NCBI RefSeq assembly: GCF_022271435.1
Contig: NZ_JAFIQY010000008.1
Coordinates: 186,001-250,000 of the forward strand
DNA from: Streptomyces monomycini
GTDB taxonomy: Bacteria; Actinomycetota; Actinomycetes; Streptomycetales; Streptomycetaceae
Length of the DNA: 64,000 nucleotides
Direction: 5' to 3'
In this document: positions 28,880-38,114 of the stretch, piece after piece
How the letters are laid out: each line of letters opens with the position of its first letter
How positions within the stretch are numbered: the stretch's first letter is position 1
Made by a program: the position numbers and the translations under genes
Notes under the pieces: model-generated
Told to the model about the DNA's origin: nothing
The model's input: only the letters and a program-made list of their open reading frames with translations
The model's database searches: none

Positions 28880-29248
28880 GGTTCTCCTGCCTCTCGGGCC
28901 CGCAAGGCGCGGGTCCTTGGGGTGTTCTTGACCCGACGGTCCCAGGAAACCAAGGGAGAGTAAAAGGATTCCGGGAAGCAACACCCGTTTGAGTAGAATC
29001 CGCAGGTGGCGGAGGGTATTCGGGAATTATTACGAGGTGATGGACGTACCGCGGAAGTGACGTTTCCGCGCGGGGATCGCGGGAGCGTAAAACCGATGAG
29101 ATGAATTACGCCGGAGGCCGCCGGCTGTTTCCGGACGGCCCGCGGTGCCCGCCCGGCGGACCGGTGTCCGCCCGGCGGACCGGTGCCCGCCCGGCGGGCC
29201 GGTGGCCGGAAACGCCGGCGCCGCCCGGCCCGCTGCCACAATGGCGGC
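28880..29248. other. 369-bp divergent promoter region
   Basis: It separates the PEP mutase-like gene and the 5-oxoprolinase gene. The left part (28955-29040) is unusually AT-rich for this genome, fitting promoters. A 7-bp inverted repeat CGCGGAA-7-TTCCGCG lies at 29050-29070. Tandem 19-bp repeats follow at 29144-29210. No gene seen. Confidence 0.5.
29144..29210 (+). repeat. 19-bp tandem repeat, 3.5 copies
   Basis: Units begin at 29144, 29163 and 29182 with the sequence GGTGCCCGCCCGGCGGACC or one-base variants, then a partial unit starts at 29201. The array ends 39 bases before the 5-oxoprolinase ATG. Each unit contains the short palindromic core CCGCCCGGCGG. Confidence 0.85.
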
Positions 29249-32200
29249 ATGACCGGACGCTGGGAGTTCTGGATCGACCGGGGCGGCACGTTCACGGACG
29301 TGGTGGGGCGGCGGCCGGACGGGCGGCTGGTGACCGGCAAGCTGCTCTCGCACCGCCCCGGCAGCACCGAGGACGCCGCCGTCGCCGGCATCCGGGCGAT
29401 GCTGGGGCTCGCCCCCGGCGCACCGGTGCCCGCCGAGCGGATCGCCGTCGTCAAGATGGGCACGACCGTGGCGACCAACGCCCTGCTGGAGCGCACGGGC
29501 GAGCCGACCGTCCTGGTCACCACCGAGGGCTTCCGGGACGCGCTGCGCATCGCCTACCAGAACCGGCCGCGGATCTTCGACCGGCGGATCGTGCTGCCCG
29601 AGGCGCTGTACGAGCGGGTGATCGAGGTCCCGGAACGGGTGGACGCGCGGGGCACGGTCGTCAAGCCGCCGCAGACGGACGCGGTGCGGGCGGAGCTGGC
29701 GCGGGCCCACAGGGACGGGCTGCGCAGCGCGGCGGTCGTCCTGCTGCACGGCTACCGCTGCGCCGACCACGAGAAGGCCGTCGCCGCCCTGGCGAAGGAG
29801 GCCGGGTTCACACAGATCAGCTGCTCGCACGAGGTCAGCCCGCTGATGAAACTGGTGCCGCGCGGCGACACCACCGTCGTGGACGCCTACCTGTCGCCGA
29901 TCCTCGGCCGGTACGTGACCGAGGTGGCCCGCCAACTCCCCGGCGTCCGGCTGATGTTCATGCAGTCCAACGGCGGGCTGCGGGAGGCGGCGCACTTCCG
30001 CGGCAAGGACGCGGTACTCTCCGGCCCGGCGGGCGGCGTCGTCGGGATGGCCCGCTCCTCGGCCGAGGCGGGCGACGGGTACGACCGGGTGATCGGCTTC
30101 GACATGGGCGGTACCTCCACCGACGTGTCGCACTACGCGGGCTCCTTCGAGCGGATCTTCGGCAACGAGGTCGCGGGCGTACGGATGCGGGCGCCCATGA
30201 TGAACATCCACACCGTCGCGGCGGGCGGCGGCTCGGTGCTGCACTTCGACGGGCGGCGCTACCGCGTCGGCCCGGACTCGGCCGGCGCGGTCCCCGGCCC
30301 GGCCTGCTACCGGCGCGGCGGCCGGCTGACCGTCACGGACGCCAACGTGATGCTGGGGCGCGTGCAGCCCGCGCACTTCCCCGCGGTGTTCGGGCCCGAC
30401 GGCGACCAGCCGCTGGACGACGCGACGGTACGGGAGCGTTTCGTCCGGCTGGCCGAGGAGGCGGCCGAGGCCACCGGCGACCGGCGCGGACCCGAGGAGG
30501 TCGCGGCCGGCTTCCTGGACATCGCCGTGCTGAACATGGCCAACGCGGTCAAGAAGATCTCCGTCCAGCGCGGTTACGACGTCACGCGCTACGCGCTCAC
30601 CAGCTTCGGCGGCGCGGGCGGCCAGCACGCCTGCGCGGTCGCCGACGCCCTGGGCATCGGCACGGTCGTCGTACCGCCGCTGGCCGGAGTGCTGTCCGCG
30701 TACGGCATCGGGGTCGCCGACGCGACGGCCATGCGGGAACAGGCCGTCGAGGTGGAGATCGACCCGGAGTCGGACGCGACGGACCTCGCCGAGGTGCACG
30801 GCGTCTGCGGCCGGCTGGCCGCCCGTACCCGCCGCGAGCTGCTCGACGACGGTGTCCCGGAGGAGAGCGTCACCACCCGGGGGCGGGTGATGCTCCGCTA
30901 TGCCGGGACGGACTCCGCGATCGGCGTGGCACTGGAGACGCCGCGGGCGATGGCCGCCGCGTTCGTCCGGGCGCACCGCGCGCGGTACGGGTTCACGATG
31001 GACAAGCCGCTGATCGCCGAGGCCGTGTCGGTGGAGGCGGTGGGCGCGGCGGGCGGCACGGCCGGGCACGAGGTGCCGACGGGAGAGCGGGCGGGGGCGC
31101 TGCGGCCGGTCGCGACGGTACGGATGTTCGCGCAGGGACGCCGGCAGGACACCGGCCTGTTCGCCCGCGGCGACCTGCGTCCCGGTGACACGCTCACCGG
31201 CCCCGCGATCATCGCGGAGGACGACGCCACGACGGTCCTGGACCCCGGCTGGCAGGCCCGCGCGGGGGAGCGCGGTCATCTGCTGCTGACCCGGGCGGGG
31301 CCCCGCGCGGGCGCCCCGGCGGTCGGCACGGACGCCGATCCGGTGATGCTGGAAGTGTTCAACAGTCTCTTCATGGCGATCGCCGAGCAGATGGGCGTCC
31401 GTCTGGAGAACACCGCCCACTCGGTCAACATCAAGGAGCGGCTGGACTTCTCCTGTGCTCTCTTCGATCACGAAGGCAACCTCATCGCCAACGCCCCGCA
31501 CATTCCCGTGCATCTCGGGTCGATGGGGGAGTCGATCAAGGAGGTGCTCAGGCGGCGGCGCGGCCCGGACGGAGACCTGCGGCCCGGTGATGTGTACGCG
31601 GTCAACGACCCCTACCACGGGGGGACGCACCTGCCGGACGTCACCGTCGTCACCCCGGTCTTCGACGAGGCCGGTGCGGAGCTGCTGTTCCTGGTGGCCT
31701 CGCGCGGCCACCACGCCGAGATCGGCGGCATCACCCCGGGCTCGATGCCCGCCTTCAGCCGCACCATCCAGGAGGAGGGCGTCCTCTTCGACAACTGGCT
31801 GCTGGTACGGGACGGCCGGCTGCGCGAGGATGAGACGCGTGCCCTGCTCGCCGCCGGGCCGTATCCGTCCCGGGCGCCGGACGCCAACATCGCGGACCTG
31901 CGGGCCCAGATCGCCGCCAACGAGAAGGGCATCCGCGAACTGCGCAAGATGATCGGTCAGTTCGGCCTGGACGTGGTGCGCGCCTACATGGGACACGTCC
32001 AGGACAACGCCGAGGAATCGGTTCGCCGGATCATCGCCCACCTGGCGGACGGCTCGTACCGCTACGAGACCGACGGCGGCGCCGTGATCCAGGTCACGCT
32101 GACCGTGGACCGTACGGCCCGCAGCGCCGTACTGGACTTCGCCGGGACCTCGGAGCAGCTGCCCGGCAACGCCAACGCGCCCAGCTCGGTGGTGATGGCG

Positions 32201-32893
32201 GCGGTGCTCTACGTCTTCCGTACGCTCGTCGCCGAGGACATCCCCCTCAACAGCGGCTGCCTGAAACCCGTCGAGGTACGCATCCCGCCCGGCTCGATGC
32301 TCGCGCCGGAATTCCCCGCCGCCACGGTCGCGGGCAACGTGGAGACCTCGCAGGCCGTCACCGGCGCGCTCTACGCGGCGCTCGGCGTGCAGGCCGAGGG
32401 CTCGGGCACGATGAACAACCTCACCTTCGGCAACGACCGGGTGCAGTACTACGAGACCGTCGCCAGCGGCGCGGGCGCGGGCGACGGCTTCGACGGCGCG
32501 GACGCCGTGCAGACCCACATGACCAACTCCCGGCTGACCGACCCCGAGGTCCTGGAGTGGCGCTACCCCGTACGGGTGGAGAGCTTCTCCGTGCGCGAGG
32601 ACAGCGGCGGTGACGGCCGCTGGCGGGGCGGCCGGGGCGTCGAACGCCGCCTGCGCTTCCTGGAACCCGTGACGGTGGCGCTGCTCACGGGCCACCGCCG
32701 GGTGCCGCCCTACGGGATGGCGGGCGGCGGGCCCGGCGCGACCGGCGCCAACCTGGTCCGCCGCGCCGACGGCACGGAGGAAGCCCTGGAGGGCTGCGAC
32801 GTGGCGGAGATCGGCGCGGGGGACGTGCTGGTGATCCGTACGCCGGGCGGCGGCGGTTACGGCACGCCGGAGGGATCAGCCGGAGGCGCGTGA
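29249..32893 (+). CDS. ATP-dependent 5-oxoprolinase/hydantoinase, fused HyuA-HyuB
   Basis: A 1,214-residue protein. The HyuA half (about 1-690) starts [20 protein letters not shown] and has the actin-like ATP-binding block [16 protein letters not shown]. The HyuB half (about 700-1214) has [16 protein letters not shown] and [15 protein letters not shown]. This length and fusion match eukaryote-type 5-oxoprolinase (EC 3.5.2.9), which turns 5-oxoproline into glutamate using ATP. Hydantoinases and acetone carboxylase subunits are relatives. The nearby pxpABC and pcp support 5-oxoproline. It converges on pxpC with an 18-bp overlap. Confidence 0.85.
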   Translation: MTGRWEFWIDRGGTFTDVVGRRPDGRLVTGKLLSHRPGSTEDAAVAGIRAMLGLAPGAPVPAERIAVVKMGTTVATNALLERTGEPTVLVTTEGFRDALRIAYQNRPRIFDRRIVLPEALYERVIEVPERVDARGTVVKPPQTDAVRAELARAHRDGLRSAAVVLLHGYRCADHEKAVAALAKEAGFTQISCSHEVSPLMKLVPRGDTTVVDAYLSPILGRYVTEVARQLPGVRLMFMQSNGGLREAAHFRGKDAVLSGPAGGVVGMARSSAEAGDGYDRVIGFDMGGTSTDVSHYAGSFERIFGNEVAGVRMRAPMMNIHTVAAGGGSVLHFDGRRYRVGPDSAGAVPGPACYRRGGRLTVTDANVMLGRVQPAHFPAVFGPDGDQPLDDATVRERFVRLAEEAAEATGDRRGPEEVAAGFLDIAVLNMANAVKKISVQRGYDVTRYALTSFGGAGGQHACAVADALGIGTVVVPPLAGVLSAYGIGVADATAMREQAVEVEIDPESDATDLAEVHGVCGRLAARTRRELLDDGVPEESVTTRGRVMLRYAGTDSAIGVALETPRAMAAAFVRAHRARYGFTMDKPLIAEAVSVEAVGAAGGTAGHEVPTGERAGALRPVATVRMFAQGRRQDTGLFARGDLRPGDTLTGPAIIAEDDATTVLDPGWQARAGERGHLLLTRAGPRAGAPAVGTDADPVMLEVFNSLFMAIAEQMGVRLENTAHSVNIKERLDFSCALFDHEGNLIANAPHIPVHLGSMGESIKEVLRRRRGPDGDLRPGDVYAVNDPYHGGTHLPDVTVVTPVFDEAGAELLFLVASRGHHAEIGGITPGSMPAFSRTIQEEGVLFDNWLLVRDGRLREDETRALLAAGPYPSRAPDANIADLRAQIAANEKGIRELRKMIGQFGLDVVRAYMGHVQDNAEESVRRIIAHLADGSYRYETDGGAVIQVTLTVDRTARSAVLDFAGTSEQLPGNANAPSSVVMAAVLYVFRTLVAEDIPLNSGCLKPVEVRIPPGSMLAPEFPAATVAGNVETSQAVTGALYAALGVQAEGSGTMNNLTFGNDRVQYYETVASGAGAGDGFDGADAVQTHMTNSRLTDPEVLEWRYPVRVESFSVREDSGGDGRWRGGRGVERRLRFLEPVTVALLTGHRRVPPYGMAGGGPGATGANLVRRADGTEEALEGCDVAEIGAGDVLVIRTPGGGGYGTPEGSAGGA

Positions 32894-33757
32894 GCGCCGG
32901 GGGACGAATCGGACGGACGTGCCCGGTGCGGCCTGGGCCGCCGCGGCGAGGAAACGCTCCGGCACGGCGCCGACGACCGGGTAGCCGCCCGTCGTCGGAT
33001 GGTCGTTGAGGAAGAGTACGGGCAGGCCGTTCGGGGGGACCTGAAGCGCTCCCAGCGGCATGCCCTCACTGGGCAGCTCCCCGTCCTTGCGACGTTCCAG
33101 GGACGGCCCTTCCGTGCGCAGGCCGATGCGGTTGCTCGCCGAGGAGACGCGGAAACGGCCGGTGGCGAGCGTGCGCAGGCACGCGTCGGTGAACCAGTCG
33201 TCACGCGGACCCAGTACGCAGGGCAGCACCAGTTCCTTGAGCGGCAGCCCCGAGCGCGGGACGGCGTCCACGGTGGCGGGCGGGCCGTACGGGGTGCCGA
33301 GCGGCAGCACGCCGCCGTCGGACAGCGGAGCGGGCCCGAGGCCGGAGAGCAGGTCGGCGGCGCGGCTGCCGAGCACCGGCTCCGCGTCGACGCCGCCGGC
33401 GAAGGCGAGGTACGAGCGGAGGCCGGCGGTGGCCGGTCCGGCGTCCAGCACCGCGCCCGCCGGGACGCGTACCGGCGCGCCCCAGGCGGCGGGGCGGCCG
33501 TCGACCGTGACCGGGCAGGGCGCGCCGGTCACCGCGGCCACGGTGTCCGTGCGGACCCGTACGGCGCAGCCGGTAAGGGTCGTCTCCAGGGTGGCGGACG
33601 TCTCCGGGTTGCCCACGAGGCGGTTGGCGTACCGGTGGGCGGGCTCGTCCAGGGCGCCCGCGCGCGGCACGCCGAGGTGGGCGTGGCCCGCGCGGCCGAG
33701 GTCCTGGACGGTGGTGAGGGCTCCGGCGCGTACGACGCAGAAGGCACGGTCGGTCAT
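32876..33757 (-). CDS. pxpC: 5-oxoprolinase subunit PxpC
   Basis: A 293-residue protein of the biotin-dependent carboxyltransferase-like (KipA/YbgK) family. Motifs are [20 protein letters not shown] near the N-terminus, [17 protein letters not shown], and [15 protein letters not shown] near the C-terminus. PxpA, PxpB and PxpC together hydrolyse 5-oxoproline to glutamate with ATP. Its start overlaps the pxpB stop (TGATG), so the subunits are co-translated. This is the last gene of the leftward operon pxpA-pxpB-pxpC. Confidence 0.92.
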   Translation of the reverse strand: MTDRAFCVVRAGALTTVQDLGRAGHAHLGVPRAGALDEPAHRYANRLVGNPETSATLETTLTGCAVRVRTDTVAAVTGAPCPVTVDGRPAAWGAPVRVPAGAVLDAGPATAGLRSYLAFAGGVDAEPVLGSRAADLLSGLGPAPLSDGGVLPLGTPYGPPATVDAVPRSGLPLKELVLPCVLGPRDDWFTDACLRTLATGRFRVSSASNRIGLRTEGPSLERRKDGELPSEGMPLGALQVPPNGLPVLFLNDHPTTGGYPVVGAVPERFLAAAAQAAPGTSVRFVPRRSRASG

Positions 33758-34443
33758 CAGGCCTCCTGGGATTCCGTCGAAACCGGGATGAAGCGGACGC
33801 GGGTGCCGGGGGAGAACAGGGCCGCCGGATCGCGGTCCGGATTCCACAGTTCGACGTCGCTGGTGCCGATGAGCTGCCAGCCGCCGGGCGACGAGCGCGG
33901 ATAGACGCCGGTGTACGGGCCCGCCAGGGCGACCGAACCGACCGGGACCTTGGTGCGCGGGGTGGCGCGGCGCGGCACGTGGTGGCGCTCCGGCAGGCCC
34001 GTCAGATAGCCGAAGCCGGGCGCGAACCCGCAGAAGGCGACGTGGAATTCGGTACCGGAGTGGATACGGACCACGTCCTCGGGCGTGGTGTCCCACAGGG
34101 CGGCCACGTCGGCGAGGTCGGGGCCGTCGTAGCGCACCGGGATCTCGATGGCGGGCCGGTCGCCGGCGGTGGCCGGCGGAATGTCCCAGCCGGGCAGTTC
34201 GGCGGCCAGCCGTCCCGGGTCGGCCAGCCCGTCGAGCAGGACCGTACGGGCGGCTGGGACGATCTCGCGGACCGCGGGCAGGGTGCCGGCGGCAGCCCGG
34301 CGCAGCAGCTCGGCGTGGAACGCCTCGACGGCCGTGTCGTCGTCCAGTTCGACCAGCAGCCCGTGGTCGCCGACCGGCAGGGGGCGCAGGGGCAGCCGCG
34401 ACCGGCCGGCCGGGGCACGGCCGCCGGTGGTGCCGGTGCTCAC
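33757..34443 (-). CDS. pxpB: 5-oxoprolinase subunit PxpB
   Basis: A 228-residue protein of the KipI/YbgJ family, recognised by FHVAFCGFAPGFGYLTGLPE, VPVGSVALAGPYTGVYPRSS and PGGWQLIG. KipI homologues were first known as kinase inhibitors; within pxpABC the protein is a 5-oxoprolinase subunit. The GTG start (VSTGTT) was chosen because it overlaps the pxpA stop by 4 bases (GTGA). Longer upstream frames run antisense through pxpA and are not likely. Confidence 0.92.
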   Translation of the reverse strand: MSTGTTGGRAPAGRSRLPLRPLPVGDHGLLVELDDDTAVEAFHAELLRRAAAGTLPAVREIVPAARTVLLDGLADPGRLAAELPGWDIPPATAGDRPAIEIPVRYDGPDLADVAALWDTTPEDVVRIHSGTEFHVAFCGFAPGFGYLTGLPERHHVPRRATPRTKVPVGSVALAGPYTGVYPRSSPGGWQLIGTSDVELWNPDRDPAALFSPGTRVRFIPVSTESQEA

Positions 34444-35216
34444 GCGAAGCTGCCGATCCGCACGCCGGCCGCGGTCAGCTCGTCGCGCACCCGTCGCGCG
34501 AGGTCCGCGGCGCCGGGGGTGTCGCCGTGCAGGCACAGCGAGCGCGCCTCGATCCGCACGGTGCTGCCGTCGACGGCGGTCACGGTGCCTTCCGTGGCCA
34601 TGCCCAGCGCGCGCTTGACGACCTCGTCGGGGTCGTGGACGACGGCGCCCGGTTCACGGCGGGAGACCAGGGTGCCTTCGGGGGTGTAGGCGCGGTCGGC
34701 GAACGCCTCGCCGACGACGGGCAGACCGACGCGGCGGGCCGCCTCGTGCAGCTGGGAGCCGGGCAGGCCGAGGATGGGCAGCGGGGTGCCGGCGGTCCGT
34801 ACGCCCTCCAGGACGGCGGCGGACTGGGCCTCGTCGTGGACGCAGCGGTTGTAGAGCGCGCCGTGCGGCTTGACGTAGGCGACCCGGGTGCCGGCGGCGC
34901 GGGCGAAGACCTCCAGCGCGCCGATCTGGTACGCGATCTCGTCGGCCAGTTCGCGCGGCGGTACGTCCATGGTGCGGCGTCCGAAGCCCGCCAGGTCGCG
35001 GTAGGAGACCTGGGCACCGACGACCACGCCGCGCTCGGCGGCCAGCTCGCAGACCCGGCGCATGGTGCTGGGGTCCCCGGCGTGGAAACCGCAGGCCACG
35101 TTGGCGCTCGTGACGACGGACAGCAGGGCCTCGTCGTCGGTGAGCTCCCAGCGTCCGAAGCCTTCCCCGAGGTCGGCGTTGAGGTCGACGAGGGGGGTGG
35201 TCACCGGGTCGCTCAT
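34440..35216 (-). CDS. pxpA: 5-oxoprolinase subunit PxpA (LamB/YcsF family)
   Basis: A 258-residue LamB/YcsF protein. Signature blocks are VDLNADLGEGFGRWEL at the N-terminus, ANVACGFHAGDPSTM, YVKPHGALYN and SLCLHGDTPGA. It is the core subunit of the prokaryotic 5-oxoprolinase. It is the first gene of the leftward operon. The start codon lacks a strong ribosome-binding site. A 24-bp palindromic element, shared with the DUF969 promoter, lies 141-164 bases upstream. Confidence 0.93.
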   Translation of the reverse strand: MSDPVTTPLVDLNADLGEGFGRWELTDDEALLSVVTSANVACGFHAGDPSTMRRVCELAAERGVVVGAQVSYRDLAGFGRRTMDVPPRELADEIAYQIGALEVFARAAGTRVAYVKPHGALYNRCVHDEAQSAAVLEGVRTAGTPLPILGLPGSQLHEAARRVGLPVVGEAFADRAYTPEGTLVSRREPGAVVHDPDEVVKRALGMATEGTVTAVDGSTVRIEARSLCLHGDTPGAADLARRVRDELTAAGVRIGSFA

Positions 35217-35356
35217 AGAAGTCGCAAGTCCGTTCCGGAGGTGGCCGCCGCACGGGCCGGCGCACAGTTCGCAGAGGTTCGAGGCCGGCCGGCCCGTATC
35301 CGTAGTGGCTCTCCCCCTGAGGGCACTCGGGCCGGCCGGTGGTCAGGCCAACGTAA

Positions 35357-35380
35357 GCGATCGTTCAACGATCCGACAAG
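35357..35380. promoter_or_regulatory. putative GntR operator, copy A (pxpA/gntR divergent promoter)
   Basis: The core ATCGTTCAACGAT (35360-35372) is a perfect palindrome around its central base. The surrounding 24 bases match copy B (36231-36254, opposite orientation) at 23 positions. It lies between the divergent pxpA and gntR genes, in reach of both promoters. The likely binder is the adjacent GntR/FCD protein. Confidence 0.8.
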
Positions 35381-35466
35381 AGGTGTGTTGTCTCGTTCTG
35401 CCATCTGGGATTGACTGCCGCTCACAGCACACGGGGTGCACGTACGGGGCGAAAGCGGGGACGACG

Positions 35467-36201
35467 ATGGCGGGCGGGATGACACGGGGCGACCGGCACA
35501 GGCTCGCCGAGGTCTCGGAGCTGGCGGGCGACCGGGTGCTCCTCGGGCGCTCCAGCACCGCGGAGCGGGTCGCCGACATTCTCCGGGACCGCATCACCGA
35601 GGGCTACTTCCCACCCGGCGCGCGGCTGTCCGAGGAGAGCATCGGCGGGGCCCTGGGGGTCTCGCGCAACACCCTGCGGGAGGCGTTCCGCCTGCTCACG
35701 CACGAGCGCCTGCTGGTGCACCAGCTCAACCGCGGGGTTTTCGTGCGCATCGTGACGGTGGCGGACCTGGACGACATCTACCGGGTCCGTACGCTCGTGG
35801 AGTGCGCCGCGGTACGCGGCCTGGGCGAGCCGCCGCACCCGGTGGGGGCGATGGAGGCGGCCGTGGTGGCCGGCGAGTCCGCCTTCGAGGAGCGCGCCTG
35901 GCGTGATCTGGGCACCGCGAACCTCCGCTTCCATCAGGCGGTGGCGGGCCTGGCGGGCAGTCCGCGCACCGACGAGCTGATGCGCGGGGTGCTCGCGGAA
36001 CTGCGGCTGGTCTTCCACGTGATGGACGATCCACGCCGGTTCCACGCGCCGTACCTGACCCGCAACCGGCAGATCCTGGAAGAGCTCCAGGCCGGGAACG
36101 GGGCCGCCGCGGAGCTGCTGCTGGAGGCCTATCTGGAGGATTCCCGGGTGCAGCTCTCCGGGGCGTACGCCCAGCGCATAGCGGCGCAGGAGGGCGTGTA
36201 G
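35467..36201 (+). CDS. GntR-family regulator, FCD (FadR) subfamily
   Basis: A 244-residue protein. The winged HTH (about 32-95) has VADILRDRITEGYFPPGARL, then LGVSRNTLREAFRLLTHERL. The FCD ligand-binding domain (about 103-235) has DLDDIYRVRTLVE, then NLRFHQAVAGLAG and a later RFHAPYLTRNRQILEEL, so the metal/acid-binding residues (Asp, His) are partly visible. FCD ligands are usually small carboxylates, and 5-oxoproline or glutamate fits the context. It is divergent from pxpA and upstream of DUF969. ATG chosen with GGGGA upstream. Confidence 0.88.
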   Translation: MAGGMTRGDRHRLAEVSELAGDRVLLGRSSTAERVADILRDRITEGYFPPGARLSEESIGGALGVSRNTLREAFRLLTHERLLVHQLNRGVFVRIVTVADLDDIYRVRTLVECAAVRGLGEPPHPVGAMEAAVVAGESAFEERAWRDLGTANLRFHQAVAGLAGSPRTDELMRGVLAELRLVFHVMDDPRRFHAPYLTRNRQILEELQAGNGAAAELLLEAYLEDSRVQLSGAYAQRIAAQEGV

Positions 36202-36230
36202 GAGCACTCACGTTTCGCTCCCGTCAACCC

Positions 36231-36254
36231 CTTGTCGGATCGTTGAACAATCGC
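36231..36254. promoter_or_regulatory. putative GntR operator, copy B (DUF969 promoter)
   Basis: The core ATCGTTGAACAAT lies at 36239-36251. The 24-base element equals the reverse complement of copy A except for one base. It starts 29 bases after the gntR stop and 84 bases before the DUF969 ATG, a normal promoter distance. Confidence 0.8.
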
Positions 36255-36314
36255 CTAACCTCCTCGCATCCTCCTCACGGTCCGCGTGGGGTCCCGTATG
36301 CGGAAGGCGGACCC

Positions 36315-37022
36315 ATGATCGTGCTTCTCGGCGTGCTCGTGGTCGTGGTCGGCTTCGCCACCAAACGCAATGCCCTGCTGGTCGTGGGCGTGGCGGGCAT
36401 CGTCACCGGTCTGCTCGGCGGCCTGTCGCCGCAGGAGGTCCTGGCGGCCTTCGGCACCGGCTTCGCGAGCAGCCGGGCGGTGACGATCTTCGCGATCACC
36501 CTCCCGGTGATCGGCCTGCTGGAGCGCTACGGCCTCCAGGAGCAGGCCCGCCGGCTGATCGCCCGCTTCGCCAAGCTGACCACCGGCCGCTTCCTCGCCC
36601 TCTACCTGGGCATGCGGCAGATCGGCGCGGCCGTCGGGCTGACGCACGTCTTCGGACACGCGCAGACCGTGCGCCCGCTGGCGGTGCCGATGGCCGAGGG
36701 CGCCGCCGAGCGCAAGCACGGGCGGCTGACCGAGAAGGGCCGGGAGAAGGTCCGCTCGTTCTCCGCGAGCGCCGACAACGTGGGGCTGTTCTTCGGCGAG
36801 GACGTCTTCCTCGCGGTCGGCTCGATCCTGCTGATCACCAGCTTCGTCAACACCACGTACAACACCCACCTGGAGCCGCTGCACCTGGCGCTGTGGGCGA
36901 TCCCCTCCGCGCTGTGCGCCTTCGCCGTGCACGGCTGGCGGCTGCTGCGCCTGGACCGGTACCTGGAACGCGAACTGGTCGCCGCCAACATCGAGCCCGT
37001 CGCCGAGGGAGCAGCCAAGTGA
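36315..37022 (+). CDS. DUF969 membrane protein (likely 5-oxoproline transporter part)
   Basis: A 235-residue protein with about five membrane helices (the first begins IVLLGVLVVVVGFATKRNALL). Family motifs are TLPVIGLLERYGLQEQARRLI and YLGMRQIGAAVGLTHVFGHAQTVRPL. DUF969 and DUF979 nearly always occur together and with pyroglutamyl peptidase, so they are thought to form a transporter for 5-oxoproline. GGAAGG lies 8 bases before the ATG. Its stop overlaps the GTG of the DUF979 gene (GTGA). Confidence 0.88.
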   Translation: MIVLLGVLVVVVGFATKRNALLVVGVAGIVTGLLGGLSPQEVLAAFGTGFASSRAVTIFAITLPVIGLLERYGLQEQARRLIARFAKLTTGRFLALYLGMRQIGAAVGLTHVFGHAQTVRPLAVPMAEGAAERKHGRLTEKGREKVRSFSASADNVGLFFGEDVFLAVGSILLITSFVNTTYNTHLEPLHLALWAIPSALCAFAVHGWRLLRLDRYLERELVAANIEPVAEGAAK

Positions 37023-37987
37023 TCAAAGCAGAGTGGTTCTACTGGCTCGTCGGCCTGAGCTTCCTGGTGATGGCCTCCCAGATGCTCACCGACCGCAGCA
37101 ACCCCAAGCGGCTGGGCACCACCGCCTTCTGGGGCCTGCTCGGCGCCGGCTTCATCTACAGCAGCTGGGTCGTCGAGAAGAAGGCCCCGGCCGAACCGCT
37201 GGGCGCGGCCGTCCTGATCATGGTGCTGCTGGCCGGCTTCGGCTTCACCGGACGCGGTACGCCGCGCACCACCACGCCCGAACAGCGCGATGCCAGCGCC
37301 CTGAAGCTGGGCAACAAGCTGTTCGTGCCCGCGCTGGCCATCCCGGTCGTCGCGCTGGTGTGCGCGGTCCTCGTCAAAAAGCTCTCGATCGGCGGCGAAC
37401 CGATCCTCCAGGAGGGCAGCGAGACCATCCTGGGGCTCGGCATCGGCGCCGTCGTCGCCCTCGTCGTCGGCATGATCATGCTGCGCGAGAAGCGGATATC
37501 GGTCCCCGTGCAGGCCGGGCGCTCCATGCTGGAGTCGATGGGCTGGGCGATGCTGCTGCCGCAGCTGCTCGCCACCCTGGGCACCATCTTCCAGCTCTCC
37601 GGTGTCGGCACCCAGGTCGGCAAGCTCGCCACCTCGGTCCTGCCGGAGGACTCCCTGTACGTCGCGGTCGTCGTCTACTGCATCGGCATGGCCCTGTTCA
37701 CCGTGATCATGGGCAACGCGTTCGCCGCCTTCCCCGTGATGACCGCGGCGGTCGGCTGGCCGGTGCTCATCGAGCACTTCCACGGCGACGCGCCCGCCGT
37801 CCTGGCCATCGGCATGCTCGCCGGGTTCTGCGGGACGCTGGTCACCCCGATGGCGGCCAACTTCAACATCGTCCCGTCGGCGCTGCTGGAGCTGAAGGAC
37901 CAGTACGGGCCGATCAAGGCCCAACTGCCCACGGCCGGCGTGCTGCTCGGCTGCAACATCGTGGTCATGGCCCTGTTCGCCTTCTGA
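37019..37987 (+). CDS. DUF979 membrane protein (partner of DUF969)
   Basis: A 322-residue protein with about nine membrane helices. Segments typical of DUF979 are EWFYWLVGLSFLVMASQML, GNKLFVPALAIPVV, MGWAMLLPQLLATLGTIF and FCGTLVTPMAANFNIVPSALLEL. The start codon is GTG, fused to the stop of DUF969. Probably the second subunit of the same transporter. Direction of transport (uptake or efflux) cannot be told, but uptake fits the catabolic neighbours. Confidence 0.88.
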   Translation: MIKAEWFYWLVGLSFLVMASQMLTDRSNPKRLGTTAFWGLLGAGFIYSSWVVEKKAPAEPLGAAVLIMVLLAGFGFTGRGTPRTTTPEQRDASALKLGNKLFVPALAIPVVALVCAVLVKKLSIGGEPILQEGSETILGLGIGAVVALVVGMIMLREKRISVPVQAGRSMLESMGWAMLLPQLLATLGTIFQLSGVGTQVGKLATSVLPEDSLYVAVVVYCIGMALFTVIMGNAFAAFPVMTAAVGWPVLIEHFHGDAPAVLAIGMLAGFCGTLVTPMAANFNIVPSALLELKDQYGPIKAQLPTAGVLLGCNIVVMALFAF

Positions 37988-38034
37988 CCGCGCCCGCCCG
38001 CCCCGCTCACCACTGCACGACACACACCGCACGC

Positions 38035-38071
38035 ACCGCACGACACGCACCGCACGACACGAACCGCACAC
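38035..38071 (+). repeat. 14-bp tandem repeat upstream of pcp
   Basis: ACCGCACGACACGC at 38035-38048 is repeated at 38049-38062 with one change, followed by a partial copy. It fills part of the DUF979-pcp gap; no hairpin is seen. Confidence 0.7.
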
Positions 38072-38114
38072 GGACCGGGGGGCACCGCGCGGCTCACGAA
38101 CCACAGGGAACGCC

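Noticed and set aside
29144..29210. CRISPR array suspicion for the 19-bp repeats
   Set aside because: Units are directly adjacent with no spacers and no cas genes are nearby.
29030..32695. A 1,221-codon minus-strand frame opposite the 5-oxoprolinase
   Set aside because: The plus-strand protein has conserved motifs throughout; the antisense frame has only repetitive His/Gly/Arg composition.
38035..38071. 14-bp repeats before pcp as regulator binding array
   Set aside because: They are simple ACCGCACG-type low-complexity DNA with partial copies and no palindromic core; similar CACC-rich filler occurs before the SMC-like gene.
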